Shown here: positions 26,963 to 34,847 of the stretch, one piece after another | Layout: every line of letters starts with the position of its first letter | Numbering within the stretch: the first letter of the stretch is position 1 | Source of the DNA: an uncultured Candidatus Melainabacteria bacterium | Lineage (GTDB): Bacteria > Cyanobacteriota > Vampirovibrionia > Gastranaerophilales > Gastranaerophilaceae | Length of the DNA stretch: 64,000 nt | Assembly: GCA_934757245.1 (NCBI GenBank) | Contig: CAKVLH010000008.1 | Coordinates: 18,244 to 82,243, forward strand | Direction: 5' to 3' | The notes under the pieces: model-generated | What the model saw: the letters and a program-made list of their open reading frames with translations, nothing else | Told to the model about the DNA's origin: nothing | Database searches by the model: none | Program-made: the position numbers and the translations under genes

Positions 26963-29206
26963 ATGAAAGTACAAAACATTAATTCAGGGCTTGGTATTCA
27001 AAAAAAACAAAATCGTCAACCGAATTTTCAAAGAAATTGGTCAGAACATGCCAGTTGGGGAGCTAATTTTATAAAAGAAACAGGAAAAACAAATTTCAAA
27101 CTGTTTTCTTTTCCTGATGCAAAAGCAGTTTTTGTTGAAGTTGGTAAAAATTTAAATGCAAAACTAGGTAATATCAGAGACCGCCTAGTTAGTGTAATAT
27201 CTGCAGGAGCCGGTGCTATTACAGTGTCAGCTGCAAACAAAGATTCAGAAGTTTATCCAATGGAAAATAAAGGCAATGGAGTATTTACCGCAAATGATAT
27301 TCAAGCTAAGCCGGATGACAAATACAGATTTGTAGTTGTTACCAAAGATAATGATATTAATTTAGTAAAAGATCCTTATGCAAAAAGACAAGAAAATATT
27401 TTAGGCTGGAGTTCTATTTATAACCAAGAAGGATATGAATGGAAGCACTTAGATTGGTTTGATAAAAGTAATAAAAAGCGTATTACAAGACAACCGGAAA
27501 AGAGTTTAAGAGGACTCGACAAATTAATTATTGATGAAGTAAATATACCAACTTTGTCTAAAGAAGGTACATTTGAAGCTGCAAAAACACAAATTGATAA
27601 AATTGCATCTAAAGGATTTGCAACAGCAATAGAACTTATGCCTGTAGAAAATACATTTTCAAAGCAATGGGGATATGACGGTGTTGATAAATTTGCCGCT
27701 AATGAAAACTTGGGCGGACCGGACAAGCTGAAAGAACTTGTTGATTATATTCACGGAAAAGGTTTGAATGTAATTATGGATATGGTTCCAAACCACATGG
27801 GACCTGACGGTGATTTTCTTGCTCAAACTGGCCCTTATATTAAAGGATCTGGAGCTTTTGGTAACTTGTTAAACTATGAAGGTGATAATAGCAGATATGT
27901 TAGGGATTGGATGACTAATGCTGCTCTTTGGTGGGCAAATGAATTTAAGGTTGACGGTTTAAGATTTGATTTGACAAATCCATATTACACCGGTTCTGAC
28001 TATTTATTAAGGGAAATTGCATTAGAAGTAAATCACCACAACCCGGATGTGTTCTTGATTGCAGAAGACCACATGCATAAGAGACACGAAATTACGAGTT
28101 ATTACAATAATCCAAATCTTACACATGAACAAGAAATAAATAGAATAGATGATAATATCGCATATAGAGATAATACTTCTCCAAGAAGTATTGGATTTGA
28201 TAGCGAGTGGGATTCAGAATATAAAGACGCAATTTCAAAAGCTGTATTGGATTCAAATCCAAGCAGATTGGATGATGTTGAATGGTTCTTGAAAAGTTCG
28301 CATTTCAGAGTTAAATATGCTTACAGCCATGATGAAATCGGTAATGAAGACGGAACTCGTTTCTTACCAAAATATTTAGTAAGACATTTTTACCTATTTT
28401 CAGCAGTTAACGGAAATTCTGATGGTGAAAAAGGTCAAAGAGCTGCACAAGCTGCGCAAAAACTTTGTGAACTTATAGTTTCAAAGGATTTTGCAAATAT
28501 GACAGATGCCGAATTGGATAAAGCAGAAAAAGAATGTGGTTTGACAAGATTTATATCTAAGGATGATTTAACGAATACTTTTAAAACTGCACTTGCAAAA
28601 CAGAAATTACTTACCGGAGTATTTATGACGACTCCAGGTCCAAAGATGTTTTTCCAGGGTGATGACGATGCAGATTTATCACATTTTAAATTCTTCCGAG
28701 AATTATCCGGTACAAGATATGAAAGAGAAAAATATCCGAATGCAAATTGGTCTGGAGAAAAAGGCTATGACACATTAGAAGAAGTGGCACGCCCTGATTC
28801 TGTTGTTGGCAGAGTTAAATATGAAGGTTTATTTAAGGATGTTCCTAGTGAAATGCAAGCTTTTAATAGAGATTTGAGAAATTTATTAGATGAATGTCCG
28901 GCAATGGCTGAAGGAGAAATTAATTCTACCTATAAAGATCATAACCACAATGTTCATATTCATACGCTTAAATATGGTAATGATGAATTATTAATATTAA
29001 AGCATTTCGGCAATGGCTTCTTGGATAAAAATTATAGCTACTATAATTTCCCACAAGACAGCAAATGGGAAGAAGTCTTGAATAGTGATGATGTAAAATT
29101 CGGTGGTTCAGGTTATACAAACAAAAACAGAGCTCCTATTACAAATATGAATCAGAACCTATCTCTTGCACCAAATAGCATAGTAATTTTGCGAAAGATT
29201 AATTAA
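26963..29206 (+). CDS. GH13 alpha-glucan enzyme, branching-enzyme/TreZ-like
   Basis: 747 residues. A beta-sandwich N-domain (about 28-145) precedes a GH13 barrel. The four conserved regions are visible: I DMVPNH (273-278), II GLRFD with nucleophile D336, III AEDH with acid/base E368, IV SHDEIGN with H456-E458. The order N-domain, EGTFEAA, WGYDGV, GGPDKLKELVD matches GlgB and maltooligosyl-trehalose hydrolase (TreZ); which of these reactions it performs I cannot say. There is no signal peptide. The first 25 residues contain PNFQRN, a short motif similar to those in two other proteins here. A ribosome site (TTAGGAG) is present; the C-tract upstream could alter transcription. Confidence 0.88.
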   Translation: MKVQNINSGLGIQKKQNRQPNFQRNWSEHASWGANFIKETGKTNFKLFSFPDAKAVFVEVGKNLNAKLGNIRDRLVSVISAGAGAITVSAANKDSEVYPMENKGNGVFTANDIQAKPDDKYRFVVVTKDNDINLVKDPYAKRQENILGWSSIYNQEGYEWKHLDWFDKSNKKRITRQPEKSLRGLDKLIIDEVNIPTLSKEGTFEAAKTQIDKIASKGFATAIELMPVENTFSKQWGYDGVDKFAANENLGGPDKLKELVDYIHGKGLNVIMDMVPNHMGPDGDFLAQTGPYIKGSGAFGNLLNYEGDNSRYVRDWMTNAALWWANEFKVDGLRFDLTNPYYTGSDYLLREIALEVNHHNPDVFLIAEDHMHKRHEITSYYNNPNLTHEQEINRIDDNIAYRDNTSPRSIGFDSEWDSEYKDAISKAVLDSNPSRLDDVEWFLKSSHFRVKYAYSHDEIGNEDGTRFLPKYLVRHFYLFSAVNGNSDGEKGQRAAQAAQKLCELIVSKDFANMTDAELDKAEKECGLTRFISKDDLTNTFKTALAKQKLLTGVFMTTPGPKMFFQGDDDADLSHFKFFRELSGTRYEREKYPNANWSGEKGYDTLEEVARPDSVVGRVKYEGLFKDVPSEMQAFNRDLRNLLDECPAMAEGEINSTYKDHNHNVHIHTLKYGNDELLILKHFGNGFLDKNYSYYNFPQDSKWEEVLNSDDVKFGGSGYTNKNRAPITNMNQNLSLAPNSIVILRKIN

Positions 29207-29220
29207 AAAATATACATTTA

Positions 29221-29260
29221 AAACTATCCTCCGGTTTTAGCATCGGAGGATAGTTTTTTA
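29221..29260 (+). terminator. Intrinsic terminator after the GH13 gene
   Basis: The 13-bp stem AAACTATCCTCCG / CGGAGGATAGTTT, with loop GTTTTAGCAT, runs into TTTTTTA. It lies 15 bases past the stop. Confidence 0.88.
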
Positions 29261-29317
29261 GTTAAAATAGGGTATTTAAAGTATGTACAATTTGCCTAAA
29301 GTGATATAATTCATGAT

Positions 29318-30316
29318 ATGAGAATAGTAACTAACAAAGAATTAAGCAATTTTAAAGTCCTACCTTTTGATTTGTATACCGAAAATAAAGGTAAAATTTT
29401 GGAAGCCGGAGAAGTTTTAACTCCCGGCAAACTAATAATGTTAAAAAATTATGTTAAAATTTACACCGAAGAATTCCACAATGACGAAGCTGAGAAAAAA
29501 GAAGTTGTAGCCGGTGAAAAACATGATTTGCCATCTAACATGTTGAATTTTTCTTTCGAAGGACTTGATGCTACTGAATTTGAAACTGTTATCAACAAAG
29601 ATGCTTATGTAAAAATGGAAACACAAGTAAAAATTAAGTATTTTTATAGTAAGATTTTAGATTTACTAAAAGAAGGTTATTATGAAGAGGGGCTTTTGAA
29701 GCTAAATTCTTTGGTTGGTATTATAAAAACTGAAATTTATAAACAAATGCATAAGTTTGGTAAAGGTTCAAAGCTAAGATTTTTAGGCGAATATGAAATT
29801 TGCCACCCATTGAATGTAGCTATTATATCCGGACTTATAGCACAGAAAATTGAATATTCAAATATGGCAGTTGATCAAGTTATATTAGCAGCTCTTTTGC
29901 ATGATATCGGGAAATTGAAAATTGGTTTAGCAGGTTCTGAAGCGTTACTTACAATGAACGAAGACGATGTAAAAGAACACACTAAACTCGGTTATAAAAT
30001 GATAAAAGAAGAGTTTGAATTATCGGAAGAAATTGCTCTTGTAGCGTTAGAACATCACGAAAACAACGACGGCTCCGGTTATCCTCAAGGTTTATCTAAC
30101 GATTTCATATCTGAATACAGTCAAATAATTAATGTAGCAAATTACTATGACAATTTGGCATTCAATCGTACGCATACCGTAGTTGCAAATAATAAAGAAG
30201 CACTACGCACAATGCTTGAAGTTGGTACGAAAAAGTTTGCAGCAAAAATGCTATATTCATTTATTCATATGTTTAATTATGACGACTCAAAAGACTTTAA
30301 CGACATGGCTGTATAG
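29318..30316 (+). CDS. HD-GYP-domain protein, probable cyclic-di-GMP phosphodiesterase
   Basis: 332 residues. The C-terminal HD-GYP domain spans about 145-310, with H-P-L-N-V-A near 168, LLHDIGK (HD pair) near 193, EHTKLGY near 222 and HHENNDGSGYPQGL near 246, which supplies the second His pair and the GYP motif. The N-terminal 130 residues resemble the unassigned front domain of many HD-GYP proteins (EAGEVLTPGKLIML). An extended -10 (TGATATAAT) ends 7 bases before ATG without a Shine-Dalgarno: leaderless candidate. Cyclic-di-GMP control fits the flagellar-type promoters nearby. Confidence 0.9.
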   Translation: MRIVTNKELSNFKVLPFDLYTENKGKILEAGEVLTPGKLIMLKNYVKIYTEEFHNDEAEKKEVVAGEKHDLPSNMLNFSFEGLDATEFETVINKDAYVKMETQVKIKYFYSKILDLLKEGYYEEGLLKLNSLVGIIKTEIYKQMHKFGKGSKLRFLGEYEICHPLNVAIISGLIAQKIEYSNMAVDQVILAALLHDIGKLKIGLAGSEALLTMNEDDVKEHTKLGYKMIKEEFELSEEIALVALEHHENNDGSGYPQGLSNDFISEYSQIINVANYYDNLAFNRTHTVVANNKEALRTMLEVGTKKFAAKMLYSFIHMFNYDDSKDFNDMAV

Positions 30317-30371
30317 TTTATCTTTGTTGCAAAACAGTCTACTTTAAATATATGATTTTTTGTTCATTATT

Positions 30372-30399
30372 TAAAGTTTAGTTTATTAACTGCCGTTTC
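30372..30399 (+). promoter_or_regulatory. Possible sigma28-like promoter with 12-base spacer
   Basis: TAAAGTTT (30372-30379) and GCCGTTTC (30392-30399) are separated by 12 bases instead of 11. The -35 is a perfect FliA match and GCCG is intact. It lies 62 bases upstream of the gene at 30462. It is weaker evidence than the three sites at 414, 11465 and 22689. Confidence 0.45.
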
Positions 30400-30461
30400 A
30401 TATATTGACTTTGTCAATATTATTATTAAAATCCGAATAGTATAAAATAGGAGATTTTGCT

Positions 30462-31769
30462 ATGGGAATGGCAGCATCACAAGCCAGATATTTGGCACTA
30501 ACAGCAAGAAAAACTAATACTGAATGGGAAGGTCAACAAATTAACCAAGCCAGAACAGCGCTTGCTAATCAGAGTGCGAATTTATTTAACAGACTTTTAG
30601 GTTTAGAAGTTCCCAATGCCCCTAAAACTACTGATTATACAGAATTGCAGTATTCATATTCTGATGGAGATAATAAGTCAGTTCTAGAAAGTTGGCAACA
30701 ATTATCCAGCGCAGACCCTAATTATAACTACATTGTAAACAGTTATTATTATGCAAATGTTTACACCGGTTCAAAAAAGCAACTTGAAAATCCGCAAGTT
30801 CAAACAAAAGGCGAAGTAACTATTAATAATTTTAAAAACCAAAATCCGCAAGTTACTTATAATGCTAATGATAATACATATACGATTACGACTGCTGACG
30901 GTCAAACTCAGACTTATTCTGCGCTTCAAAATATTGAAACAGATACTAAGTTGAAAAATGCGCTTACAGATTTTGAAACAGCGAAAGATATGGCAAAAGC
31001 TGACGGTGTGCTTACAACAGATGGTGTTTACGGATATCAAGACGCAAACGGGACTTGGCACTTTTTTTTGGAAAATGAGATTGGTGAACCAAAGGACTAT
31101 TCAACAGTTTATGTGCCATCTTATGTAGGAAATTCAAAACTAACGCAGCTTAATGAGTTAACCGCAGACCAAGCAGCAGAACTTGCGCAAGTGCTCAGAG
31201 ATTGTAAGGATTCTTCTATTTCAGATTATTTGAGTTTTGATGACAATGGAAGTTTAGTTTATGGTGGTCAAGGTATTTATACTTTTGATATGCAAGGTAA
31301 AACTTACTTCACAACAGAAAAAGACTTGTATAACAGTATGCAAACTCAATATGAATATGAAAAACCTATTGATGTACAAGATAAATTAGCTTACTATAAT
31401 GCGTCTTATATAAAAACAAAAATTGAACAAACTAACCATGCATTGTTAGAAACTGACGGTAACGGAAGATTTACGTCTGTCAAATTTGATAACGATAGTG
31501 TTGTTTACGACTTGAATGTTGAAACAGTTACAGATGAAGCTGCTTACAAAGACGCAATGAACGAGTATAATTACAAAAAAGAACAATATGAAAAAACGAT
31601 TGCTGATATCAACGCCAAGACGTCTATTATTCAACAGGAAGATAGAACATTGGAACTTCGTTTAAAACAACTAGATACAGAGCAAAACGCGCTTGCAACA
31701 GAAATGGATGCTGTTAAGAAAGTTATTAAAGACAACGTTGAAAAGACTTTCAAAACATTTAGCGATTAG
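30462..31769 (+). CDS. Unknown protein with conserved MGMAASQARYL-type N-terminus
   Basis: 435 residues; ATG behind ATAGGAG. The helical N-terminus (MGMAASQARYLALTARK, then GQQINQARTALANQSANLFN) and the C-terminal coiled coil (EDRTLELRLKQLDTEQNALATEMDAVKK) frame a variable, polar middle. I recall similar termini on multi-copy proteins of gut Gastranaerophilales and some other gut bacteria, without an assigned function. The end-helix layout with a variable centre is reminiscent of flagellar axial or hook-associated proteins, but no flagellin or FlgK signature is seen. There is no Sec signal. A sigma28-like promoter lies upstream. Confidence 0.8.
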   Translation: MGMAASQARYLALTARKTNTEWEGQQINQARTALANQSANLFNRLLGLEVPNAPKTTDYTELQYSYSDGDNKSVLESWQQLSSADPNYNYIVNSYYYANVYTGSKKQLENPQVQTKGEVTINNFKNQNPQVTYNANDNTYTITTADGQTQTYSALQNIETDTKLKNALTDFETAKDMAKADGVLTTDGVYGYQDANGTWHFFLENEIGEPKDYSTVYVPSYVGNSKLTQLNELTADQAAELAQVLRDCKDSSISDYLSFDDNGSLVYGGQGIYTFDMQGKTYFTTEKDLYNSMQTQYEYEKPIDVQDKLAYYNASYIKTKIEQTNHALLETDGNGRFTSVKFDNDSVVYDLNVETVTDEAAYKDAMNEYNYKKEQYEKTIADINAKTSIIQQEDRTLELRLKQLDTEQNALATEMDAVKKVIKDNVEKTFKTFSD

Positions 31770-31791
31770 GTTACAAATTAAGATAAAATAT

Positions 31792-31826
31792 AAACGGGGC
31801 AAAATCAAAATGATTTTACCCCGTTT
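31792..31826. terminator. Bidirectional hairpin terminator
   Basis: The two-part stem AAACGGGG + AAAATCA / TGATTTT + CCCCGTTT lies between the convergent 435-aa gene and lysS. The right flank reads GTTAAC, so the T-run is weak on the plus strand. Confidence 0.7.
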
Positions 31827-31848
31827 GTTAACTTCAAAATTTAAACTA

Positions 31849-33384
31849 TTAATTTTCTAACTTTTTCAAAGTAGGGAACGCAATTACATCGCGGATTGTA
31901 GGAGAGTTAGTTAACAACATAACCAATCTATCAATTCCCATTCCCATACCGCCTGTTGGTGCTAAACCATATTCTAAAGCATTAATATAATCCTCATCAT
32001 AAGACATTGCTTCCTCGTCTCCATTAGCTTTAGCTAATGCTTGTGCTTCAAATCTATGTCTTTGATCAATTGGATCAGTCAATTCTGAAAATGCATTTGC
32101 AATTTCCCAACCGTTAACTCTTGTTTCAAAACGTTCTGTCAATCTATCATTATCTCTGTGAACTTTTGCCAAAGGTGAAATTTCACGAGGATAATCAATA
32201 ATGTGGCATGGTTGAATTAGAGTTGGCTCAACAGTTGCTTCAAATACAGCTTCAACAATTTGACCCCAATTCATTTCTTCATCAACTTCAATATGCAAAG
32301 CTTTTGCTTTTTCATAAGCTTCTTTAGCTGTGAAGAATTCGCCGAAATCAATGCCTGTAAATTCTTTGATAGAACCTAACATTGTTTTTCTATCCCATGG
32401 TGGAGTCAAATCGATTTCGTTTTCACCGTATTGAATTTTCATTGTTCCTAAAACTTCTTGAGCAACATAAGCTACAAGATTTTCAGTCAATACCATCATT
32501 TCGTTGTAATCAACATAAGATTGGTAAAGTTCAATCATTGTAAATTCCGGATTATGGCGAGTATCAATACCTTCGTTACGGAAGCATCTTGAAAGTTCAA
32601 AGATTTTTTCGCTCAAACCACCAACCATTAATCTCTTTAAGTGAAGTTCCGGCGCGATTCTCAAAGTTAAATCCATGTCTAAAGCATTATGGTGTGTTAT
32701 AAATGGTCTTGCATTTGCACCTGATGCTTGAGTATGCAACATTGGAGTCTCAACTTCAATAAACCCTTGTTTTGTTAAATATTCTCTAACTTTTTGGATA
32801 ATTAAACTTCTTTTTCTGAACGTATCTCTTGTTTTTTCGTTCATAATCAAGTCTACATATCTTTGACGGTACTTAGTTTCAGTATCGTTCATGTTGTGAT
32901 ATGCCTTCAATTGTTCCAATTTTTCTTCGCTAATTTGTTTGTTAGGAAGTGGAAGAAGCGATTTTGAAAGCATTTTAAAAGATTTAGCTTTTACAGAAAG
33001 TTCTCCACGAGGAGTTCTTCTAATTGAACCGTAAAAACCTAAAATATCGCCAATATCAACTAGTTTTAGAGTTTTAACCATTTCTGGATCCATATTTTCT
33101 TTATGTGAGAAAATTTGGATTTTGCCTGTCGCGTCCATCAAGTCGATGAACATGCCTGAATTTCTAATAGCCATTACACGACCTGCTACTGAATAGAAAT
33201 CTTCAGTTTCTTCTCCCGCAGGAAGGTCTTTGTATTTAGCTTGCAAATCTGCTGCATCAGCATCTTTATCAAATGCGTAAGGATATGGATTAATACCCTT
33301 ATCCGCAAGTTCAGCAAGCTTTTGAATTCTTGTCTGTCTTATAGTTTCTTTTGCCGATATAGGCTCTTTTGTTTGTTGTGTCAT
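31849..33384 (-). CDS. lysS: Lysine--tRNA ligase, class II
   Basis: 511 residues from ATG 33384 (AGAGGG 8 bases upstream). The open frame extends 57 codons further upstream, but that part overlaps a divergent gene and does not resemble LysRS. The OB-fold anticodon domain covers about 65-165. Motif 2 FRNEGIDTRHNPEFTMIE is near 270 and motif 3 GMGIDRLVMLLT near 485. It charges tRNA-Lys. It is convergent with the 435-aa gene and divergent from a small membrane protein. Confidence 0.97.
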   Translation of the reverse strand: MTQQTKEPISAKETIRQTRIQKLAELADKGINPYPYAFDKDADAADLQAKYKDLPAGEETEDFYSVAGRVMAIRNSGMFIDLMDATGKIQIFSHKENMDPEMVKTLKLVDIGDILGFYGSIRRTPRGELSVKAKSFKMLSKSLLPLPNKQISEEKLEQLKAYHNMNDTETKYRQRYVDLIMNEKTRDTFRKRSLIIQKVREYLTKQGFIEVETPMLHTQASGANARPFITHHNALDMDLTLRIAPELHLKRLMVGGLSEKIFELSRCFRNEGIDTRHNPEFTMIELYQSYVDYNEMMVLTENLVAYVAQEVLGTMKIQYGENEIDLTPPWDRKTMLGSIKEFTGIDFGEFFTAKEAYEKAKALHIEVDEEMNWGQIVEAVFEATVEPTLIQPCHIIDYPREISPLAKVHRDNDRLTERFETRVNGWEIANAFSELTDPIDQRHRFEAQALAKANGDEEAMSYDEDYINALEYGLAPTGGMGMGIDRLVMLLTNSPTIRDVIAFPTLKKLEN

Positions 33385-33460
33385 TTTATTTCCCTCTTTT
33401 TGATAAGAATACTTATAATTAAATTTTACCATAAAATTATTTTTGTGTGAAAATAAAGAT

Positions 33461-33724
33461 ATGAGAGTTACACCGATAAAGCAGGACATATATTTAGCAA
33501 AAAATAAATTAAAAACAGGCGCAAAAAAAGTCGAAAGAAAAGTCGAAAAACGCATTCCACAAAAAGTGTTAGAAAAGATGCCAAAGAAATTGACTTGGAA
33601 TAACTTTCCAGTTGCAGCCGGTTTAGTTGGTTTGCTTACTCCAATTCCGTTTGCAAGCGCTATTATGTACGGAGTTGCAAAAGTTATTCAAATTCTTGGC
33701 AAAAAATTTCTTCATAAAGCTTAA
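33461..33724 (+). CDS. Small basic protein with one membrane segment
   Basis: 87 residues from ATG 33461; a GTG six codons earlier is possible. The N-terminal half is highly basic (KTGAKKVERKVEKRIPQK), and residues 48-75 are hydrophobic (FPVAAGLVGLLTPIPFASAIMYGV). A TGn-extended -10-like GAAAAT ends 6 bases before this ATG, with no Shine-Dalgarno, which favours this start and a leaderless mRNA. Function not recognised. Confidence 0.6.
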   Translation: MRVTPIKQDIYLAKNKLKTGAKKVERKVEKRIPQKVLEKMPKKLTWNNFPVAAGLVGLLTPIPFASAIMYGVAKVIQILGKKFLHKA

Positions 33725-33732
33725 TATTATGA

Positions 33733-33761
33733 TTTACAAATCTAAAAATTTTTGATATACT
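33733..33761 (+). promoter_or_regulatory. Promoter of the rimP leader
   Basis: TTTACA (33733-33738), a 17-base spacer and TATACT (33756-33761) make a good housekeeping promoter. Transcription should start near 33768, leaving a leader of about 88 bases before rimP. Confidence 0.7.
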
Positions 33762-33785
33762 CAAGAGGTAAATAGTTTCTTAAAG

Positions 33786-33815
33786 AAAGAACGGTACAAC
33801 TCCCGTTCTTTTTTT
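33786..33815 (+). promoter_or_regulatory. Terminator-like hairpin in the rimP leader (possible attenuator)
   Basis: The 9-bp stem AAAGAACGG / CCGTTCTTT with an 8-base loop is followed at once by a T-run. It is about 20 bases after the predicted transcription start and 40 bases before the rimP ATG. It is too close to the promoter to end an upstream gene, so it is either an attenuator or the end of a very short RNA. Confidence 0.55.
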
Positions 33816-33855
33816 ATTAGGAGAATAAAATTTCTCGCAAAAAGGAAGGAGTGTT

Positions 33856-34338
33856 ATGAAGCAAGATGTAAACAGATTTGAAGTCTTAGAAAAAATCACA
33901 CCGCTTATTGAAAATACGGCAATGCGTTATAACCTTATTCCTATTGAAATTGAGTTCGTGAAAGAAAATCACAAGTGGTTTTTGAGAATTTATTTATATT
34001 CTTACGAAAAGGACATTACTCTAGATGATTGCGAAAACGTTACAAGAAGCTTAAATGATTTTTTGGATGAGCTTATTCCTGTTAAATACTATTTAGAAGT
34101 ATCTTCTCCGGGGTTAGAGAGAAAATTCAAATCAGATAAAGAATTTTTGATATTCAAAGGTAGAAGAATCAGTTTAAAACTAAAACAACCTCTGGAAGGT
34201 GAGACAGAAAAGATATTCAAAGGCGAAATTTTGGATTGGGATGATAATACAGGTTTAAAATTCTTCCGTTTCGAAGATGGCGAGGAGTTACAAATACCCA
34301 AGACAAATATTCAGTCGGCAAAATTATATATTGACTAA
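33856..34338 (+). CDS. rimP: Ribosome maturation factor RimP
   Basis: 160 residues, normal length. It is needed for 30S subunit maturation. The N-terminal domain (about 1-85) includes the typical LEVSSPGLERKFKSDKEF at 81-98, where the two domains join. An Sm-like C-domain follows (about 92-160). ATG is preceded by AAGGAAGGAGTGTT. In most bacteria nusA follows directly; here an inverted-repeat element with a four-helix-bundle gene begins 3 bases after the rimP stop. Confidence 0.95.
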   Translation: MKQDVNRFEVLEKITPLIENTAMRYNLIPIEIEFVKENHKWFLRIYLYSYEKDITLDDCENVTRSLNDFLDELIPVKYYLEVSSPGLERKFKSDKEFLIFKGRRISLKLKQPLEGETEKIFKGEILDWDDNTGLKFFRFEDGEELQIPKTNIQSAKLYID

Positions 34339-34340
34339 AA

Positions 34341-34830
34341 GGGAATAGGGTAATAAGGCAATAAGGGAATAAGAGGTTTTAAATTATGTTTCATAAAGAT
34401 TTGGAAGCTTGGAAAGAATCTATAAAACTTGTGAAATTAGTTTATAAATTAACTAATGATTTCCCTAAGCAGGAAGACTACGGGTTAACATCCCAAATAA
34501 GACGAGCTGTTATTTCTGTTCCTTCTAATATTGCAGAAGGTAACGCAAGAGCAACAGCCCAAGAAACTATAAGATTTATTGATATAGCATTAGGCTCTTT
34601 AGCGGAATTAGATACACAATTAACAATTGCTCAAGAGTTGGATTATATAGAAAATTACAAAATTGAAGATGAACAGATTAAAAAGGTAAATGCATTAATA
34701 AACGGATTAAGAAAATATTTTATAGAAAAAAGTAAATAATAACAAATAAATGGAAATAAGAATAATAGAACAATAATGAGCGTAGCGAATATAACCACTT
34801 ATTCCCTTATTGCCCTATTCCCTTATTCCC
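34341..34830. mobile_element. Inverted-repeat element carrying a four-helix-bundle gene, inserted between rimP and nusA
   Basis: Left arm 34341-34376: GGGAATAG, GGTAATAA, GGCAATAA, GGGAATAA, GAGG. Right arm 34795-34830, read in reverse complement: GGGAATAA, GGGAATAG, GGCAATAA, GGGAATAA, GTGG. The arms pair over 36 bases with few mismatches and consist of four 8-bp units each. Inside is a single gene (34386-34739). The element starts just after the rimP stop and ends 17 bases before nusA. Two related elements without a gene lie at 42166 and 7465. No transposase is present, so mobility is inferred from the structure and position. Confidence 0.7.
34386..34739 (+). CDS. Four-helix-bundle (S23 / 23S intervening-sequence protein-like) protein
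   Basis: 117 residues, matching the family length. The start FHKDLEAWKESIKLVKLVY, the central LTSQIRRAVISVPSNIAEG and LAELDTQLTIAQEL are the hallmark segments of the S23-like four-helix-bundle family (TIGR02436 type), related to Avd of diversity-generating retroelements. Such proteins are basic, pentameric and thought to bind nucleic acid; the function in this setting is unknown. The gene fills an element with terminal inverted repeats. No reverse transcriptase, VR/TR pair or rRNA lies nearby. There is no clear Shine-Dalgarno; AGAGG 7 bases upstream belongs to the left arm. Confidence 0.9.
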   Translation: MFHKDLEAWKESIKLVKLVYKLTNDFPKQEDYGLTSQIRRAVISVPSNIAEGNARATAQETIRFIDIALGSLAELDTQLTIAQELDYIENYKIEDEQIKKVNALINGLRKYFIEKSK

Positions 34831-34847
34831 TCAAAAAGGAGAAAAAC

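Noticed and set aside
33385..33555. 57-codon N-terminal extension of lysS
   Set aside because: It overlaps the divergent small membrane-protein gene, lacks a ribosome site and does not resemble LysRS; AGAGGG before 33384 fixes the start.
34386..34739. Diversity-generating retroelement (Avd homologue)
   Set aside because: No reverse transcriptase and no template/variable repeat pair is seen within several kilobases; only the four-helix-bundle protein is present.
34776..34847. Upstream in-frame extension of nusA (24 codons)
   Set aside because: It is the translated right arm of the inverted-repeat element. The ATG at 34848 has a good ribosome site and begins the conserved NusA sequence.
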